DNA from: Streptomyces sp. DSM 110735
Lineage (GTDB): Bacteria; Actinomycetota; Actinomycetes; Streptomycetales; Streptomycetaceae
Direction of reading: 5' to 3'
NCBI RefSeq assembly: GCF_016482685.1
Contig: NZ_JACYHF010000003.1
Span: 1-64,000 of the forward strand
Length of the DNA stretch: 64,000 nucleotides
Shown in pieces: positions 16,229-27,493 of the stretch. The notes beneath the pieces are model-generated. The model saw only the letters and a list, made by a program, of their open reading frames with translations. It had not been told where the DNA came from and did not search any database. Made by a program: the position numbers and the translations under genes. How positions within the stretch are numbered: position 1 is the stretch's first letter; each line of letters begins with the position of its first letter.

Positions 16229-17523
16229 TCCTCGAAGCCCAGTCCCCGGCGCCCCGTCTCGTTCAGGGAGTCGGGGCCGAACCGGTCCGGCCAGGTGCGC
16301 TCGTAGTGCTCCTCGGGGAAGTCGGAGGGGCTGGAGCCGGTGAGGAAGGCGGCGCGGACCGAGTCGGCGTACTCCTCGTTGCGGGGGCACCAGGGCGCGG
16401 CGGGGATGTACATGACGTTGCCCCAGCCCTGCTGGTCCCGGACGGGCGCCACACTGTGGATCATGTCGCAGTGCCACCAGACGGAGTCCCCGGCGCGCAC
16501 GTCCGGGATGCCGGAGAGGGCTTCGAGCAGCAGGGGGTGCCACTGCTCGCTCGCGGGGAAGACCTGGTTGACGGTGACCCCGCACATGTCGTCCTCGGGG
16601 ACGTCCGCGAGCAGCGGGCGGAGCATCAGCAGGGCCATCGCCTCGGGGACCGGCACGGTGTGCAGGACGCCCTGGTCGTGGTCCATGTCGGACAGCGCGG
16701 TCCAGCCCTGGAAGGTGCGGAACGCCGAGCACATGGTGGAGCCGGGGTACTGCGGTCCCGCCGTGCGGTGGGCGGGGTCCCAGGGGTCGTACTCCTCGAC
16801 CGTGCCGTCGAAGAGGTGGCGGAAGGCGCGCTGGTAGGCGCCGGTCATCCACAGGTCGAGGGTGCCGGGGTCGCAGTGGGCGCCGAGACCCGCGGAGTCG
16901 GCGCCCGGCGGACGGCGGCGGATGCGGTCGGGGTAGAGCGCGTCGCGGTCGGGGTCGAACCACTGGACCCCGTCGGAGGTGTGCTTCCAGAAGGAGTTGA
17001 GGAAGGACTGGACGCGGGCCATGCGTCCGCTCTGCCGCGCCTCCATCTGGGGCGGGGACCAGTAGACCGGGTAGATCTCGGGCCGGGAGCCGACGCTGCC
17101 GAAGAAGTCGTCGCCGGGACCGCGGTAGTTCTCGAAGAACCGGTTGCCCTCGACGTAGTCCACGATCCCGGCGTCCCAGGCGAGCGCCCGCTCGCGCGGG
17201 AAGTGACCGCGCACGACGAGACAGCCGCGCCGCTCGACCGCCGCGCGCTGCTCGGAGGTCACGGTGCCGTTCTCGATGTCGGCGTAGTCGATCACGGGCC
17301 AGACCGGCTCGCCCGCCGCGCGCGCCGCGCGGATCTCCGCGACCCGCTCGGCGACCCGCCGCTCGGCGACGGCGTAGACCTCCTCGACGGTCCGCCCCGA
17401 CGCCTCGATCCGGGCGCGCAGCGCGGTCTTGATCGTGCGGATCGCGGCGGGCAGGTCCTCGGGCACGGTGTCCCAGTGCGGCAACTCCCCCGTGTGGGGC
17501 TGCTGTTCAGCGGCGAGCGTCAT
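16219..17523 (-). CDS. DUF1479 family protein (YbiU-like putative Fe(II)/2OG oxygenase)
   Basis: A 434-residue protein matching DUF1479 (E. coli YbiU type). The fold is a cupin-like non-heme iron oxygenase: AHCDPGTLDLW carries an HxD pair and WWHCDMIHSV a distal His that could complete a metal triad. The ATG at 17523 has AAGGAG upstream. Other conserved-looking stretches are NSFWKHTSDGVQWF and YPGSTMCSAFRTFQGW. The substrate is unknown. It is divergent from a ROK regulator across a region with a perfect palindrome, so it is probably controlled by that regulator and may act in sugar-related metabolism. Confidence 0.82.
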   Translation of the reverse strand: MTLAAEQQPHTGELPHWDTVPEDLPAAIRTIKTALRARIEASGRTVEEVYAVAERRVAERVAEIRAARAAGEPVWPVIDYADIENGTVTSEQRAAVERRGCLVVRGHFPRERALAWDAGIVDYVEGNRFFENYRGPGDDFFGSVGSRPEIYPVYWSPPQMEARQSGRMARVQSFLNSFWKHTSDGVQWFDPDRDALYPDRIRRRPPGADSAGLGAHCDPGTLDLWMTGAYQRAFRHLFDGTVEEYDPWDPAHRTAGPQYPGSTMCSAFRTFQGWTALSDMDHDQGVLHTVPVPEAMALLMLRPLLADVPEDDMCGVTVNQVFPASEQWHPLLLEALSGIPDVRAGDSVWWHCDMIHSVAPVRDQQGWGNVMYIPAAPWCPRNEEYADSVRAAFLTGSSPSDFPEEHYERTWPDRFGPDSLNETGRRGLGFEEAP

Positions 17524-17573
17524 CGCCCGGCTCCTTCGGTACGGCTCTTCTCGGGTCACGTACGACGGCATGG

Positions 17574-17587
17574 AATCCGGTCGGATT
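17574..17587. promoter_or_regulatory. Palindrome AATCCG-GT-CGGATT, possible ROK operator
   Basis: A perfect six-base dyad with a two-base centre lies in the 135-base divergent region between the DUF1479 gene and the ROK regulator, about 50 bases before the DUF1479 start. Position and symmetry suit an operator. Confidence 0.45.
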
Positions 17588-17658
17588 ATTTAGTCAGGAC
17601 TCCTTACCAATCCCCACGGTAGACAGCGCACCGGCTTTAGGCAACAGCCCTTACTAGG

Positions 17659-18807
17659 ATGCGGTCCATGACTCCCGCCAAGCCGTCCCTGGAGATGCTC
17701 CGCGCGCTCACCGACGAGAACGTGCTGCGCGCGCTGATGGCGCACCCACGCCTGACCAGGGCGGAGATCGCCGCCCTGACCGGCATCTCGAAGCCGACCA
17801 TCTCCGACGGCGTGCAGCGCCTGGCGGGTGCCGGACTGCTCGTCGACACCGGCGAGCGGACCACGGGACGCGGGCGCGCGGGCTCCTACTACGCCCTCGC
17901 CCCCGGACTCGGCACCGCGCTGGTCGCGAGCATCACCCCGCACGGCGTGACCGCCGAGACCGTCGACGCCCTCGGCAACACCGTGGACCGCGCCCGCGCG
18001 GACCTCGGGCGCAACGCGGGCGAACGCCGGGCCGCCCGCGCCCTGGCCGAGGTCGCCGCGAAGCTCGCCGCCTCCGAGCGGGGCGCCCCGCGCACGGCGG
18101 TGGTCAGCGCCGCCGACCCGGTGGACCGGGCGAGCGGACGACTGGTCCGGCTGCCCGACGCCCCGTTCCTGGTGGGCGATCTGGACCCCGCCGCCGTCCT
18201 CGCCCCGCACGTCACCGGGTCCGTCCTGGTGGACAACGACATCAACTGGGCGGCTCGCGCCGAGCGCAGGGCGGGCGGCGCGGCGGGGGTGGACGACTTC
18301 GTGTACGTCCATCTCGGGGAGGGGCTCGGCTGCGCCGTCGTCACGGACGGCGCCGTACGGCGCGGTCACCGGGGGCTCGCGGGCGAGATCGCCCATGTGT
18401 GCGTGCCGGGTCCGGACGGTACGGCGATGCCGCTGACCGAGGTGTTCGCCGCGCTCGGACTGCGCCGGGACGACTCGACGGCCATCGACGCGGACGCGGT
18501 ACGGGCGGCGGTCACCGGGGACGGCACGGCGGACGCGGCACGGGCGCGCGAGGCGCTCGCGCGGGCGGTCGGCGGCGTGCTGAGCGCGGCTGTCGCCCTG
18601 ACCGATCCGGACCTGGTGGTCGTGGGCGGCGAGTGGGGGCGGCTGCCGGAGATGATCGACGCGATCCGCCGCCAGGTGACGGGCGGCCCGCGCCCCGTCC
18701 CCGTCACGGCGGCCACCGTGCCGGCACCTGAACTGACCGGCGCCCGCGAGCGGGCGGTGGAGGAGCTGCGGGACCTGATCGTACGGTCGGCGCATCCCGG
18801 TCAGTGA
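17659..18807 (+). CDS. ROK-family transcriptional regulator
   Basis: A 382-residue protein with an N-terminal winged HTH (about 12-65; RAEIAALTGISKPTISDGVQRL) and a ROK sugar-kinase-like domain. ROK elements include VLVDNDINWAARAE and YVHLGEGLGCAVV. The zinc-binding CxCGxxGC signature of many ROK repressors is missing; GEIAHVCVPGPDG stands at that place. A second ATG at 17668 is a possible start. Relatives respond to sugars or sugar phosphates. Its most likely target is the divergent DUF1479 gene and itself. Confidence 0.85.
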   Translation: MRSMTPAKPSLEMLRALTDENVLRALMAHPRLTRAEIAALTGISKPTISDGVQRLAGAGLLVDTGERTTGRGRAGSYYALAPGLGTALVASITPHGVTAETVDALGNTVDRARADLGRNAGERRAARALAEVAAKLAASERGAPRTAVVSAADPVDRASGRLVRLPDAPFLVGDLDPAAVLAPHVTGSVLVDNDINWAARAERRAGGAAGVDDFVYVHLGEGLGCAVVTDGAVRRGHRGLAGEIAHVCVPGPDGTAMPLTEVFAALGLRRDDSTAIDADAVRAAVTGDGTADAARAREALARAVGGVLSAAVALTDPDLVVVGGEWGRLPEMIDAIRRQVTGGPRPVPVTAATVPAPELTGARERAVEELRDLIVRSAHPGQ

Positions 18808-18865
18808 TCGACTCCTTTCGCGAAAACCACTGGTCACCGCGGGACTTCGCTGCTGGGATGGCCGG

Positions 18866-19864
18866 ATGCGACTGGACACTCCCACCGACGTGGACCGAGG
18901 CGCCTACCCGGACGCGGTGACCCCCTGGGACCGGGAGGACTGGCGGCGGGCGGCGCTCGACTGGATCGGTGAGCGGCTGGCCGGGCACGGACTGCGGGCG
19001 AGCGGGACGCCGAGCGCGCGCGTACGCCCGTGGTCGATATTGATGCGGGTGCCCGTGGACGGGGACGGCACCGTGTGGTTCAAGGCGAACCCGCCCGCGA
19101 GCTGCTTCGAAGCCCCGCTGACCGCTGCCCTCGCCGACCGGGTGCCGGACCGGGTGCTGCGACCGCTCGCCGTCGACGCCGGGCGCGGCTGGTCGCTGCT
19201 GCCGCACGAGGGCCCGCTGTTCCGCACCGTACTGGAGACCGAGCGCGTCGAACCCCGCGCGTGGGAGGACCTGCTCCAGCAGTACGCCACGACGCAGCGC
19301 GCCCTGGTCCCGCACACGGACGCGATCGAACGGCTCGGGGTGCAGCGCATCCGGACGACCGAACTGCCCGCCCTTTTCGACGCGTTGCTGGCCGCGAGCG
19401 CCTCGCTGGAGCCCGCGGACCGGGCCCGGCTCACCGCGCTGCGTCCCCGGCTGGTGGACTGGTGCGCCGAGTTGGCGGCCCTGGGCATCCCCGACTCGCT
19501 GGACCACGCGGATCTGCACGAGGGGCAGGTGTTCCGCCCGGAGCCGGGCCGCTACCTCTTCTTCGACTGGGGGGACGCGGTCGTCTCCCACCCCTTCAAC
19601 AGCCTGCGCGTCCCGGGCCGTCAGGTCGAACAGCGGTACGGCGCCGGGGCACTGCCCCGGCTGCGCGACGCCTATCTGGAGCCGTGGACCGGCGACGGCC
19701 ACACGGCGGCGGAGCTACGGCGCGCGGCGCGCGTCGCCTGGCGGCTGGGCGTGCTGGGGCGGGTCCGCTCCTGGGGCGGTGTCTTCCCCTCGGCCGCTCC
19801 GCTGACGGCGGTGCGGGGCGGTCGCGCGCTGCTGGAACTGCTGGAGGAGCCGCCGTTTCGCTGA
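18866..19864 (+). CDS. Aminoglycoside phosphotransferase (APH) family protein
   Basis: A 332-residue protein of kinase-like fold. The Brenner-type catalytic loop is LDHADLHEGQVF (about residues 211-222) and the metal-binding DFG equivalent is FFDWGDAVV (about 231-239). The N-lobe nucleotide loop is weak. Streptomyces carry many such APH-like proteins, most of them not antibiotic resistance genes, so the substrate is unknown. It starts 58 bases after the ROK gene on the same strand. Confidence 0.75.
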   Translation: MRLDTPTDVDRGAYPDAVTPWDREDWRRAALDWIGERLAGHGLRASGTPSARVRPWSILMRVPVDGDGTVWFKANPPASCFEAPLTAALADRVPDRVLRPLAVDAGRGWSLLPHEGPLFRTVLETERVEPRAWEDLLQQYATTQRALVPHTDAIERLGVQRIRTTELPALFDALLAASASLEPADRARLTALRPRLVDWCAELAALGIPDSLDHADLHEGQVFRPEPGRYLFFDWGDAVVSHPFNSLRVPGRQVEQRYGAGALPRLRDAYLEPWTGDGHTAAELRRAARVAWRLGVLGRVRSWGGVFPSAAPLTAVRGGRALLELLEEPPFR

Positions 19865-19880
19865 GCGGGCGACGGTGCGG

Positions 19881-20123
<243 letters not shown>

Positions 20124-20204
20124 TCAAGGTGATCATGTTACTGCCGGTATTGGGAAACTGATCAGTAACCCCGCGCTGACCTGCACACATGCCGTACACA
20201 CGGA

Positions 20205-20238
20205 GGAGGGGGAGCCGTCCGCCGACGGCTCCCCCTCC
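20205..20238. terminator. Strong terminator hairpin
   Basis: A perfect 15-bp stem, 20205-20219 with 20224-20238, and a four-base loop lies just after the stop of the leftward sortase-substrate gene. Confidence 0.8.
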
Positions 20239-20253
20239 CGCTGTGGCGCGCTG

Positions 20254-21171
20254 TCAGGAACGGCGCGTGCGGCTGACGTAGACCGTTCCGGCGCCGAGGG
20301 CCAGCACCAGGGCGGCGCCGCCCGCGACCATGCCGACCGACCCCGCGCCGGTCTCCGCCAGCGGCGGCTTGGCACCGCCGTTGGGCGACGCCTTCGGCGC
20401 GGCCGACGGGGAGCTGTTCAGCGGCGGGACGTGCGAGCTGGTCGACGGCGTGCCGGAGGGCTTCGGCGCCGGGGTGGTCGCCTTGTCCGACGGCGCGCTC
20501 GGCTTCGGGCTCGCGGAGGACTCCGGAGCCGAGGCGGACGGGCTGGGCGCGGAGGGCGAGGACGGCGACTGCGGGGTGGTGGACTCGCAGCGCTTGTCAC
20601 CGCCGTTCCACGCGGCGATCAGGTGGTACGGGGTGAGCACGCCGGTCCGCACGTCGGGCAACTGGCCGTGGCCCGCGCCCTCCTTGCCGTCGTAGGCGGT
20701 GTCGTCGCCGTACAGGTCTATCTGGCCGAAGCAGGTGGGCGCCTTGACGCTGAGCTTCTGCCAGGTGCGGTCCGCGTCGTCCTGGCCCGCGACGTCCTTG
20801 CCGGTCAGGTAGACGGTGTCCTTGTCGACCATCTGCTGCTGACCGGAGGAGGCCCAGTTCGGACCCTCCGTGGTGTACTCCGCCAGCGAGACGGGGTACT
20901 TGCAGCCCTCGCCGACGCTCTGGCCGGGGGCCAGGCGGACCTCGACGGTGCCGGGGACGCTGTCCCACTGGTGGAAACCGCCCTGCGAGGTCCAGTCCGC
21001 GCCGACGGTCTTGCCGTCCGCGTCGACCAGGCGGTACTGGACGGTGGCGGACTGGCATCCGGCACCGTCGGAGGCGTGGGCCGAGCCCGCCCCGATCAGG
21101 GGGGCGGCTGCCGCCGCGAGGAAGGTGGCCGCGACCGCGGCGAGGGACCTGGCTGGTTGAGAGCGTGACAA
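20254..21171 (-). CDS. LAxTG-anchored surface protein (sortase substrate)
   Basis: A 305-residue exported protein with wall-sorting features in order: signal peptide ending near SAHA (about residue 31), a soluble region (about 35-190) with four or more Cys, a Ser/Pro/Ala-rich wall-spanning stretch (about 195-265), the sorting signal LAETG, a hydrophobic helix and the charged tail RTRRS. LAxTG is the motif used by actinobacterial class E sortases. The start is inferred as TTG at 21171, preceded by AGAGG; the frame extends to 21270 without a better signal. No sortase gene is in the window. The role of the soluble domain is unknown. Confidence 0.8.
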   Translation of the reverse strand: MSRSQPARSLAAVAATFLAAAAAPLIGAGSAHASDGAGCQSATVQYRLVDADGKTVGADWTSQGGFHQWDSVPGTVEVRLAPGQSVGEGCKYPVSLAEYTTEGPNWASSGQQQMVDKDTVYLTGKDVAGQDDADRTWQKLSVKAPTCFGQIDLYGDDTAYDGKEGAGHGQLPDVRTGVLTPYHLIAAWNGGDKRCESTTPQSPSSPSAPSPSASAPESSASPKPSAPSDKATTPAPKPSGTPSTSSHVPPLNSSPSAAPKASPNGGAKPPLAETGAGSVGMVAGGAALVLALGAGTVYVSRTRRS

Positions 21172-21474
21172 GGTGAGCCTCTGTCCATTCGGCAGGTGTG
21201 GGAGGTGGCGGACGCGACACACCGGCGTCGGCGCACGGCGGCTCGCGTCGCTTCGCTCGCCCGAGGCCAAGCGAAGATAGCCAGAGTCTTGTCGGCTTTA
21301 CAACTCCCGTCAATTTCCCACGAGTTCATCACCGCCGAAGCTCAACCGGACCGACTTCGCAGCTCAGCACGGATGGAAAATGTCGGCATCGGGACCGGTA
21401 TCCGGGAGTTGGGACGGTCGACATGTCCCGTCATCCCCGGACACGGACACCGCCTGATCTCCCCTCTCGGAGGG
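21172..21474. other. Intergenic region without a recognised gene
   Basis: About 300 bases between the start of the sortase-substrate gene and the stop of the beta-lactamase gene, both leftward. It should hold the promoter of the former. Short frames exist on both strands but lack RBS and familiar products. Confidence 0.5.
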
Positions 21475-22404
21475 TTACTCGCCGGGTGCGACCGTCTGCG
21501 CGAGGAGGCGGGCGGTGCGCTCGATCAGCGTCTCGTCCACGGGCGCGTCCCGCTCCGCCTTCGTGGTGAGCACGGCGAGCACGACGGGGGTGCCGCGCGT
21601 GGTCCAGGCGACACCGAGATCGTGGGCGCTGGCGTAGGAGCCGGTGCCGGTCTTGTCCGCCAGCGTCCAGCCCTCGGGCAGCCCCGCGCGGAACCGCTTG
21701 GCGCTGGTGGTGTTGCCCTTCAGCCAGGCGACGAGCTGCCGCCGGTCGGCGCCGGAGAGCGCGCGTCCCAGGGTCAGCCGCTCCAGGCTCCGTGCGAGGG
21801 CGGACGGGGTCGTGGTGTCGCGCGGGTCACCGGGGATCGCACTGTTCAGGTCGGTCTCCCAGCGGTCCAGCCTGCTCACCTCGTCGCCGAGGGAGCGGAA
21901 GAACCGGGTGAGTCCGGCCGGACCGCCGATGCGGCGCAGCATGAGGTTGCCCGCCGTGTTGTCGCTGTACCGGATGGCGAGCGCGCACGCCTCGCGCACC
22001 GGGATGCCCGTCTCCAGAAAGTCCCCGCTGTGCTCGGAGTTGGACAGGATGTCGGCGGGCGGGAAGTGGATCACCTCGTCGAGCCCGGAGCGGCCACCGC
22101 GGCCCGCGGGTCCGGAGTGGTCGCGCAGTACGGCCGCCGCCGCGAACGCCTTGAACAGCGAGCACATCGCGAACGGCTCCCCCGCGCGGTACGTCACGGT
22201 CCTGCCGGTGCGCGTGTTGCGGGCGTGGACACCGAGGCGTGCGTCGTACTCCCGCTCCAGCGCGCGCAGTCGGGCGCTCACGTCGTCGGGCGCGGAGTCG
22301 GCGGCGGCGCGTGCGGTCACCGTGGGGGTGAGCGCGGCGGCAGCGGCGAGGGCACCGCCCGCCCGGAGCAGACGGCGGCGGGGCAGGGGGGTGGTGCGGG
22401 GCAT
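21475..22404 (-). CDS. bla: Class A beta-lactamase
   Basis: A 309-residue exported enzyme that hydrolyses beta-lactams. All class A motifs are present: S82-x-x-K85 (CSLFK), SDN (147-149), E183-x-x-L-N187 (ETDLN, the omega-loop general base) and KTG (251-253). The N-terminus RRRLLRAGG followed by an Ala-rich segment suggests a twin-arginine signal. It is divergent from a LysR-type gene and a penicillin-recognising-protein homologue, the same arrangement as blaL-blaA-blaB of S. cacaoi, where the two regulators activate the beta-lactamase. Expression is thus probably inducible. Confidence 0.93.
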   Translation of the reverse strand: MPRTTPLPRRRLLRAGGALAAAAALTPTVTARAAADSAPDDVSARLRALEREYDARLGVHARNTRTGRTVTYRAGEPFAMCSLFKAFAAAAVLRDHSGPAGRGGRSGLDEVIHFPPADILSNSEHSGDFLETGIPVREACALAIRYSDNTAGNLMLRRIGGPAGLTRFFRSLGDEVSRLDRWETDLNSAIPGDPRDTTTPSALARSLERLTLGRALSGADRRQLVAWLKGNTTSAKRFRAGLPEGWTLADKTGTGSYASAHDLGVAWTTRGTPVVLAVLTTKAERDAPVDETLIERTARLLAQTVAPGE

Positions 22405-22497
22405 GGCGAGGTCCTCCCGGATCGTCCGTAGGAGTCGGCCGTCGGGCTTCGTGGATCACCGACGGGAGGACAGCGAAACAGCCGGACACCACCCATG

Positions 22498-22515
22498 TCC
22501 AAGAGGGAACTTTGA
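22498..22515. promoter_or_regulatory. Imperfect dyad in the bla-blaA intergenic region
   Basis: TCCAAG-AGGGAA-CTTTGA is an 18-bp dyad with five of six pairs matching, flanked by direct ATGTC repeats (about 22495-22499 and 22523-22527). It lies between the divergent beta-lactamase and LysR-type genes, where a BlaA operator is expected. Confidence 0.45.
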
Positions 22516-22546
22516 AGCCCGCATGTCTTTTTGATATGACGCCTGG

Positions 22547-23470
22547 ATGGATCTCCTCGCGCACCTCGCGGCGTACGCGGCGACCGCCGACGAGTCGAGC
22601 TTCTCCCGGGCGGCCGACCGGCTCGGGATCGCCCAGCCGCTGCTGAGCCGCCGCATCAAGTCCCTGGAGGCGCACTTCGGGGGGCAGCTCTTCGACCGCT
22701 CGCGACGGCAGGTCACGGTCACGGACTTCGGCATGTCGCTGCTGCCGTACGCGCGGGACGTGCTGGAGCGTGCCGAGCGTCTGGAGGGCGCCGCTCGCTC
22801 GGCGCGGGCGGGGCGGGTGCGTGCGGTCGGGGTGCCGCCGGACTGCGCCCCGGTGGCGCTGGCCCGGGTGATCCGGGCGGGTGCCGAGCGCGGGTTGCCG
22901 CTCTCGGTGCGCGAACTCACACCGCAGGCAAGGGAGTTCGGGATAGCCGACGGCTCGCTCACCTATGCAGTCGCCCGGGTCGCCCCCGAACGGGCGGCGC
23001 TCCGGGTGCCGTTGGGGCTGGCATCGGCTCCGGGAGCGGAGCGGCGCGTGGTCCATCTGGAGGATCTGCGACCGCGCCGGAAGCCCGGTGCCGCGCGGAC
23101 GGGCGCCCTCCCCCTCCTCACCCTGGCCGAGGACGAAGTGCCCGATTTCCGGGACCGGTTGACGCGTGCCGTGGCCCGTGCCGGGCTGCCGGAGCGGCTG
23201 GTCGCGAGCGCCGGTCCCGCCGCCACCGCGCTGGCCGAGACGCTGGCCGGGCGGGCGACGCTGCTGTGCGCGGAGCCGTTCGCGGCGCGGCACGGGGCGA
23301 GTTGGGCGCCGCTCGCGGACGCCTCGCTGCACCGGGGGTACGACCTGCGTGCGAGCGAGCGGGGCGGAGTGCCCGACTGGCTGGCGAGGGCACTGGCGTC
23401 CGTCGTGGGCGCGGTGCGGCGCGGCACGACCGACCAGCGGGCTGCCGCACAACTCGTGGGGGGCGGATGA
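22547..23470 (+). CDS. blaA: LysR-family activator of beta-lactamase (BlaA-like)
   Basis: A 307-residue LysR-type regulator. The N-terminal winged HTH is clear (SFSRAADRLGIAQPLLSRRIKSLEAHFGGQLFDR, about residues 18-52), followed by the effector domain. The stop overlaps the ATG of the next gene as ATGA, so the two are translationally coupled. In S. cacaoi, BlaA binds the blaL-blaA intergenic region and is needed for beta-lactamase expression. The start has no strong Shine-Dalgarno; it may be translated from a short or leaderless transcript. Confidence 0.87.
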   Translation: MDLLAHLAAYAATADESSFSRAADRLGIAQPLLSRRIKSLEAHFGGQLFDRSRRQVTVTDFGMSLLPYARDVLERAERLEGAARSARAGRVRAVGVPPDCAPVALARVIRAGAERGLPLSVRELTPQAREFGIADGSLTYAVARVAPERAALRVPLGLASAPGAERRVVHLEDLRPRRKPGAARTGALPLLTLAEDEVPDFRDRLTRAVARAGLPERLVASAGPAATALAETLAGRATLLCAEPFAARHGASWAPLADASLHRGYDLRASERGGVPDWLARALASVVGAVRRGTTDQRAAAQLVGGG

Positions 23471-24402
23471 ACGCCGAGGAGCCGTACCGGCCCGTGTTCA
23501 CCGCCTCGGACGGGCGCCTGCTGGACGTCGCGGAGTCCGTCGCCCGTGACTGGGACGCGCTCGGGGTGCGCGGCTCGTTCCTGGCCCGCGACCTCGACTC
23601 GGGCGAGCGGCTCGGCTTCGACGCCGACATCTCGCTGCCGCTCGCCTCGGTGGTGAAGGTGCCCCTCGCCCTGGTGGTCCTGGACCGGATCGCGGCCGGG
23701 GAACTCGACCCGGCGCACCCGGTGACGTACACCCCGGCCGCCGGTGCCGTCGGTCCCACCGGGCTCGCGGCTTTCCGGCATCCGGCGACGGTGGCCGTCG
23801 GTGATCTGCTGCTGCTGATGCTGTCGGTGAGCGACAACGCCGCCGCCGACCTGCTGTTCGACCTGGTGCCGGTCGCGGAGGTGGCCGCGCGGCTGCGGGA
23901 GTGGGGGTGCCCGGATCTGCGGGTGCGGCACCGGATGAGCCACATGTACGCGTGCGCGGCGGGCGCGTCCGGGAACGACTTCTCGCTCGCCCTGGAACTG
24001 GCGGTGCGCGACGAGCGGACCGGGCGGCACACCATCGAGACGCTCGATCCGGCGCGGGCGAACGCGGGAACGGCCTCCGCCCTCGTGGATCTGCTGGAGC
24101 GGGTGTGGCTCGACCGGATCTCCGTACCCGGCGCCACCGCCGAGCTGCGCCGTCTGATGGGGCATCAGGTCTTCACCCAGCGGATGGGCGGTGAACTGCG
24201 CGCGGATTCCCTGCGGTTCAGAGGGAAGACCGGCACGTTCCTGCATCTGCGGCACGAGATCGGGGTGGTGGAGGCGGACTCCGGTGCCCGGGTGGCGGTG
24301 GCGGCGCTGACCCGCGCGGACCGTCGGGCGGCCCTGGCGCCGGACGTCGACTGCGCGATCGGGGCGGCGGCACGGGAGGCGTTCGAGGCGCTGCGCGGCT
24401 GA
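23467..24402 (+). CDS. blaB: BlaB-like penicillin-recognising-fold regulator/serine hydrolase
   Basis: A 311-residue protein without signal peptide, hence probably cytoplasmic. It keeps all three serine transferase motifs: S61VVK64, SDN (122-124) and KTG (254-256), but lacks an obvious Glu166 loop. Fused by ATGA overlap to blaA and divergent from bla, it matches BlaB of S. cacaoi. BlaB resembles penicillin-interactive enzymes yet works in regulating the beta-lactamase gene rather than as a lactamase. How it senses the drug or a wall fragment is not settled. Intact catalytic motifs leave open a hydrolytic role. Confidence 0.85.
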   Translation: MNAEEPYRPVFTASDGRLLDVAESVARDWDALGVRGSFLARDLDSGERLGFDADISLPLASVVKVPLALVVLDRIAAGELDPAHPVTYTPAAGAVGPTGLAAFRHPATVAVGDLLLLMLSVSDNAAADLLFDLVPVAEVAARLREWGCPDLRVRHRMSHMYACAAGASGNDFSLALELAVRDERTGRHTIETLDPARANAGTASALVDLLERVWLDRISVPGATAELRRLMGHQVFTQRMGGELRADSLRFRGKTGTFLHLRHEIGVVEADSGARVAVAALTRADRRAALAPDVDCAIGAAAREAFEALRG

Positions 24403-24422
24403 ACGGGACCCGGAAAGGGCGG

Positions 24423-25028
24423 TCAGCCCCTGCCCCCGCTGAGCTTGCGCCACTCCGGTCCGACGCGCTTCCACTCCTTGTCCCACTCGGAGAGCTGCCG
24501 CCGCACCAGCGAGCCGCGCAGCAGCCTGCCCCCGGCCCACACGGCCGTACCGCTGACCTGGGCGACGAGGAGACCGGTGAGGACGGTCTGGAGGGCCGCC
24601 TCGGCGACGGAGGCGGGCGGGGGCACGGTCCTGCCGGTGCCGTCGGTCCACACGGTGGTGGCGGTGCCCGCCGAGGTCCCGGGGCGTACCTTCGTGCGTC
24701 CCGTGTGCACCGAGCCGTCGGGGTCGGTCCAGCGGACGGTCGCCCACACGTGGTCGCCCTCGTAGCCGCTGCCCTCGGAGACGGTCCGCGCCGCGTCCGC
24801 GGTGAGGACGGCGGAGACGGTGTGCACCTGGGCGCGGCGGGCGGCGAGCGAGGCGTCCACGGTCTGTCCGGCCGCCCAGCCCGCGAGCGCACCGCCGAGG
24901 ACGGCGAAGATCCAGGTGAGAAGGATGATCCAGCCCTCGGCCAGATCGCTGCGCCGCCGCAGCGGGTTGCGCCGCCAGCGCCACAGGCGGACCCGGGTGA
25001 CCGGGGGCGTCCATGGAATGCGAGTCAT
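24423..25028 (-). CDS. Rv1733c-family membrane protein
   Basis: A 201-residue protein with the N-terminal pattern RLWRWRRNPLRRRSDLAEGW and two membrane helices (about 32-55 and 143-165) flanking an extracytoplasmic domain containing VWATVRWTDPDGSVHTG. This matches the actinobacterial Rv1733c family, named after an M. tuberculosis dormancy-regulon antigen. The function is unknown. It is convergent with blaB. Confidence 0.8.
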   Translation of the reverse strand: MTRIPWTPPVTRVRLWRWRRNPLRRRSDLAEGWIILLTWIFAVLGGALAGWAAGQTVDASLAARRAQVHTVSAVLTADAARTVSEGSGYEGDHVWATVRWTDPDGSVHTGRTKVRPGTSAGTATTVWTDGTGRTVPPPASVAEAALQTVLTGLLVAQVSGTAVWAGGRLLRGSLVRRQLSEWDKEWKRVGPEWRKLSGGRG

Positions 25029-25172
25029 CGGCCGCCGCCTCCTCTCGCCTGCTCACGGCCGCGTGGCGGAGTCCCGGCCCGAAGGCGTCTTCACCACCAT
25101 CGTGCACCCGGGTCCGCGTGGGCGCAGTCGGGGACGGGAAAAGCCGCGTCGTCCCAGGTGGGAGCAGGCGAA

Positions 25173-25212
25173 GGCGCCCGGGTCCGACCCGTGGGGGCCG
25201 GTCCCGGGCGCC
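25173..25212 (-). terminator. Terminator of katG
   Basis: GGCGCCCGGG (25173-25182) and CCCGGGCGCC (25203-25212) form a perfect 10-bp stem with a partly self-pairing 20-base loop just beyond the katG stop. Confidence 0.65.
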
Positions 25213-25225
25213 TGCGGGGTGCCGA

Positions 25226-27493
<2,268 letters not shown>

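Noticed and set aside
18866-19864. Antibiotic resistance aminoglycoside kinase
   Set aside because: Only the general APH-family catalytic loops are visible; no specific resistance family was recognised, so it is left as APH-family.
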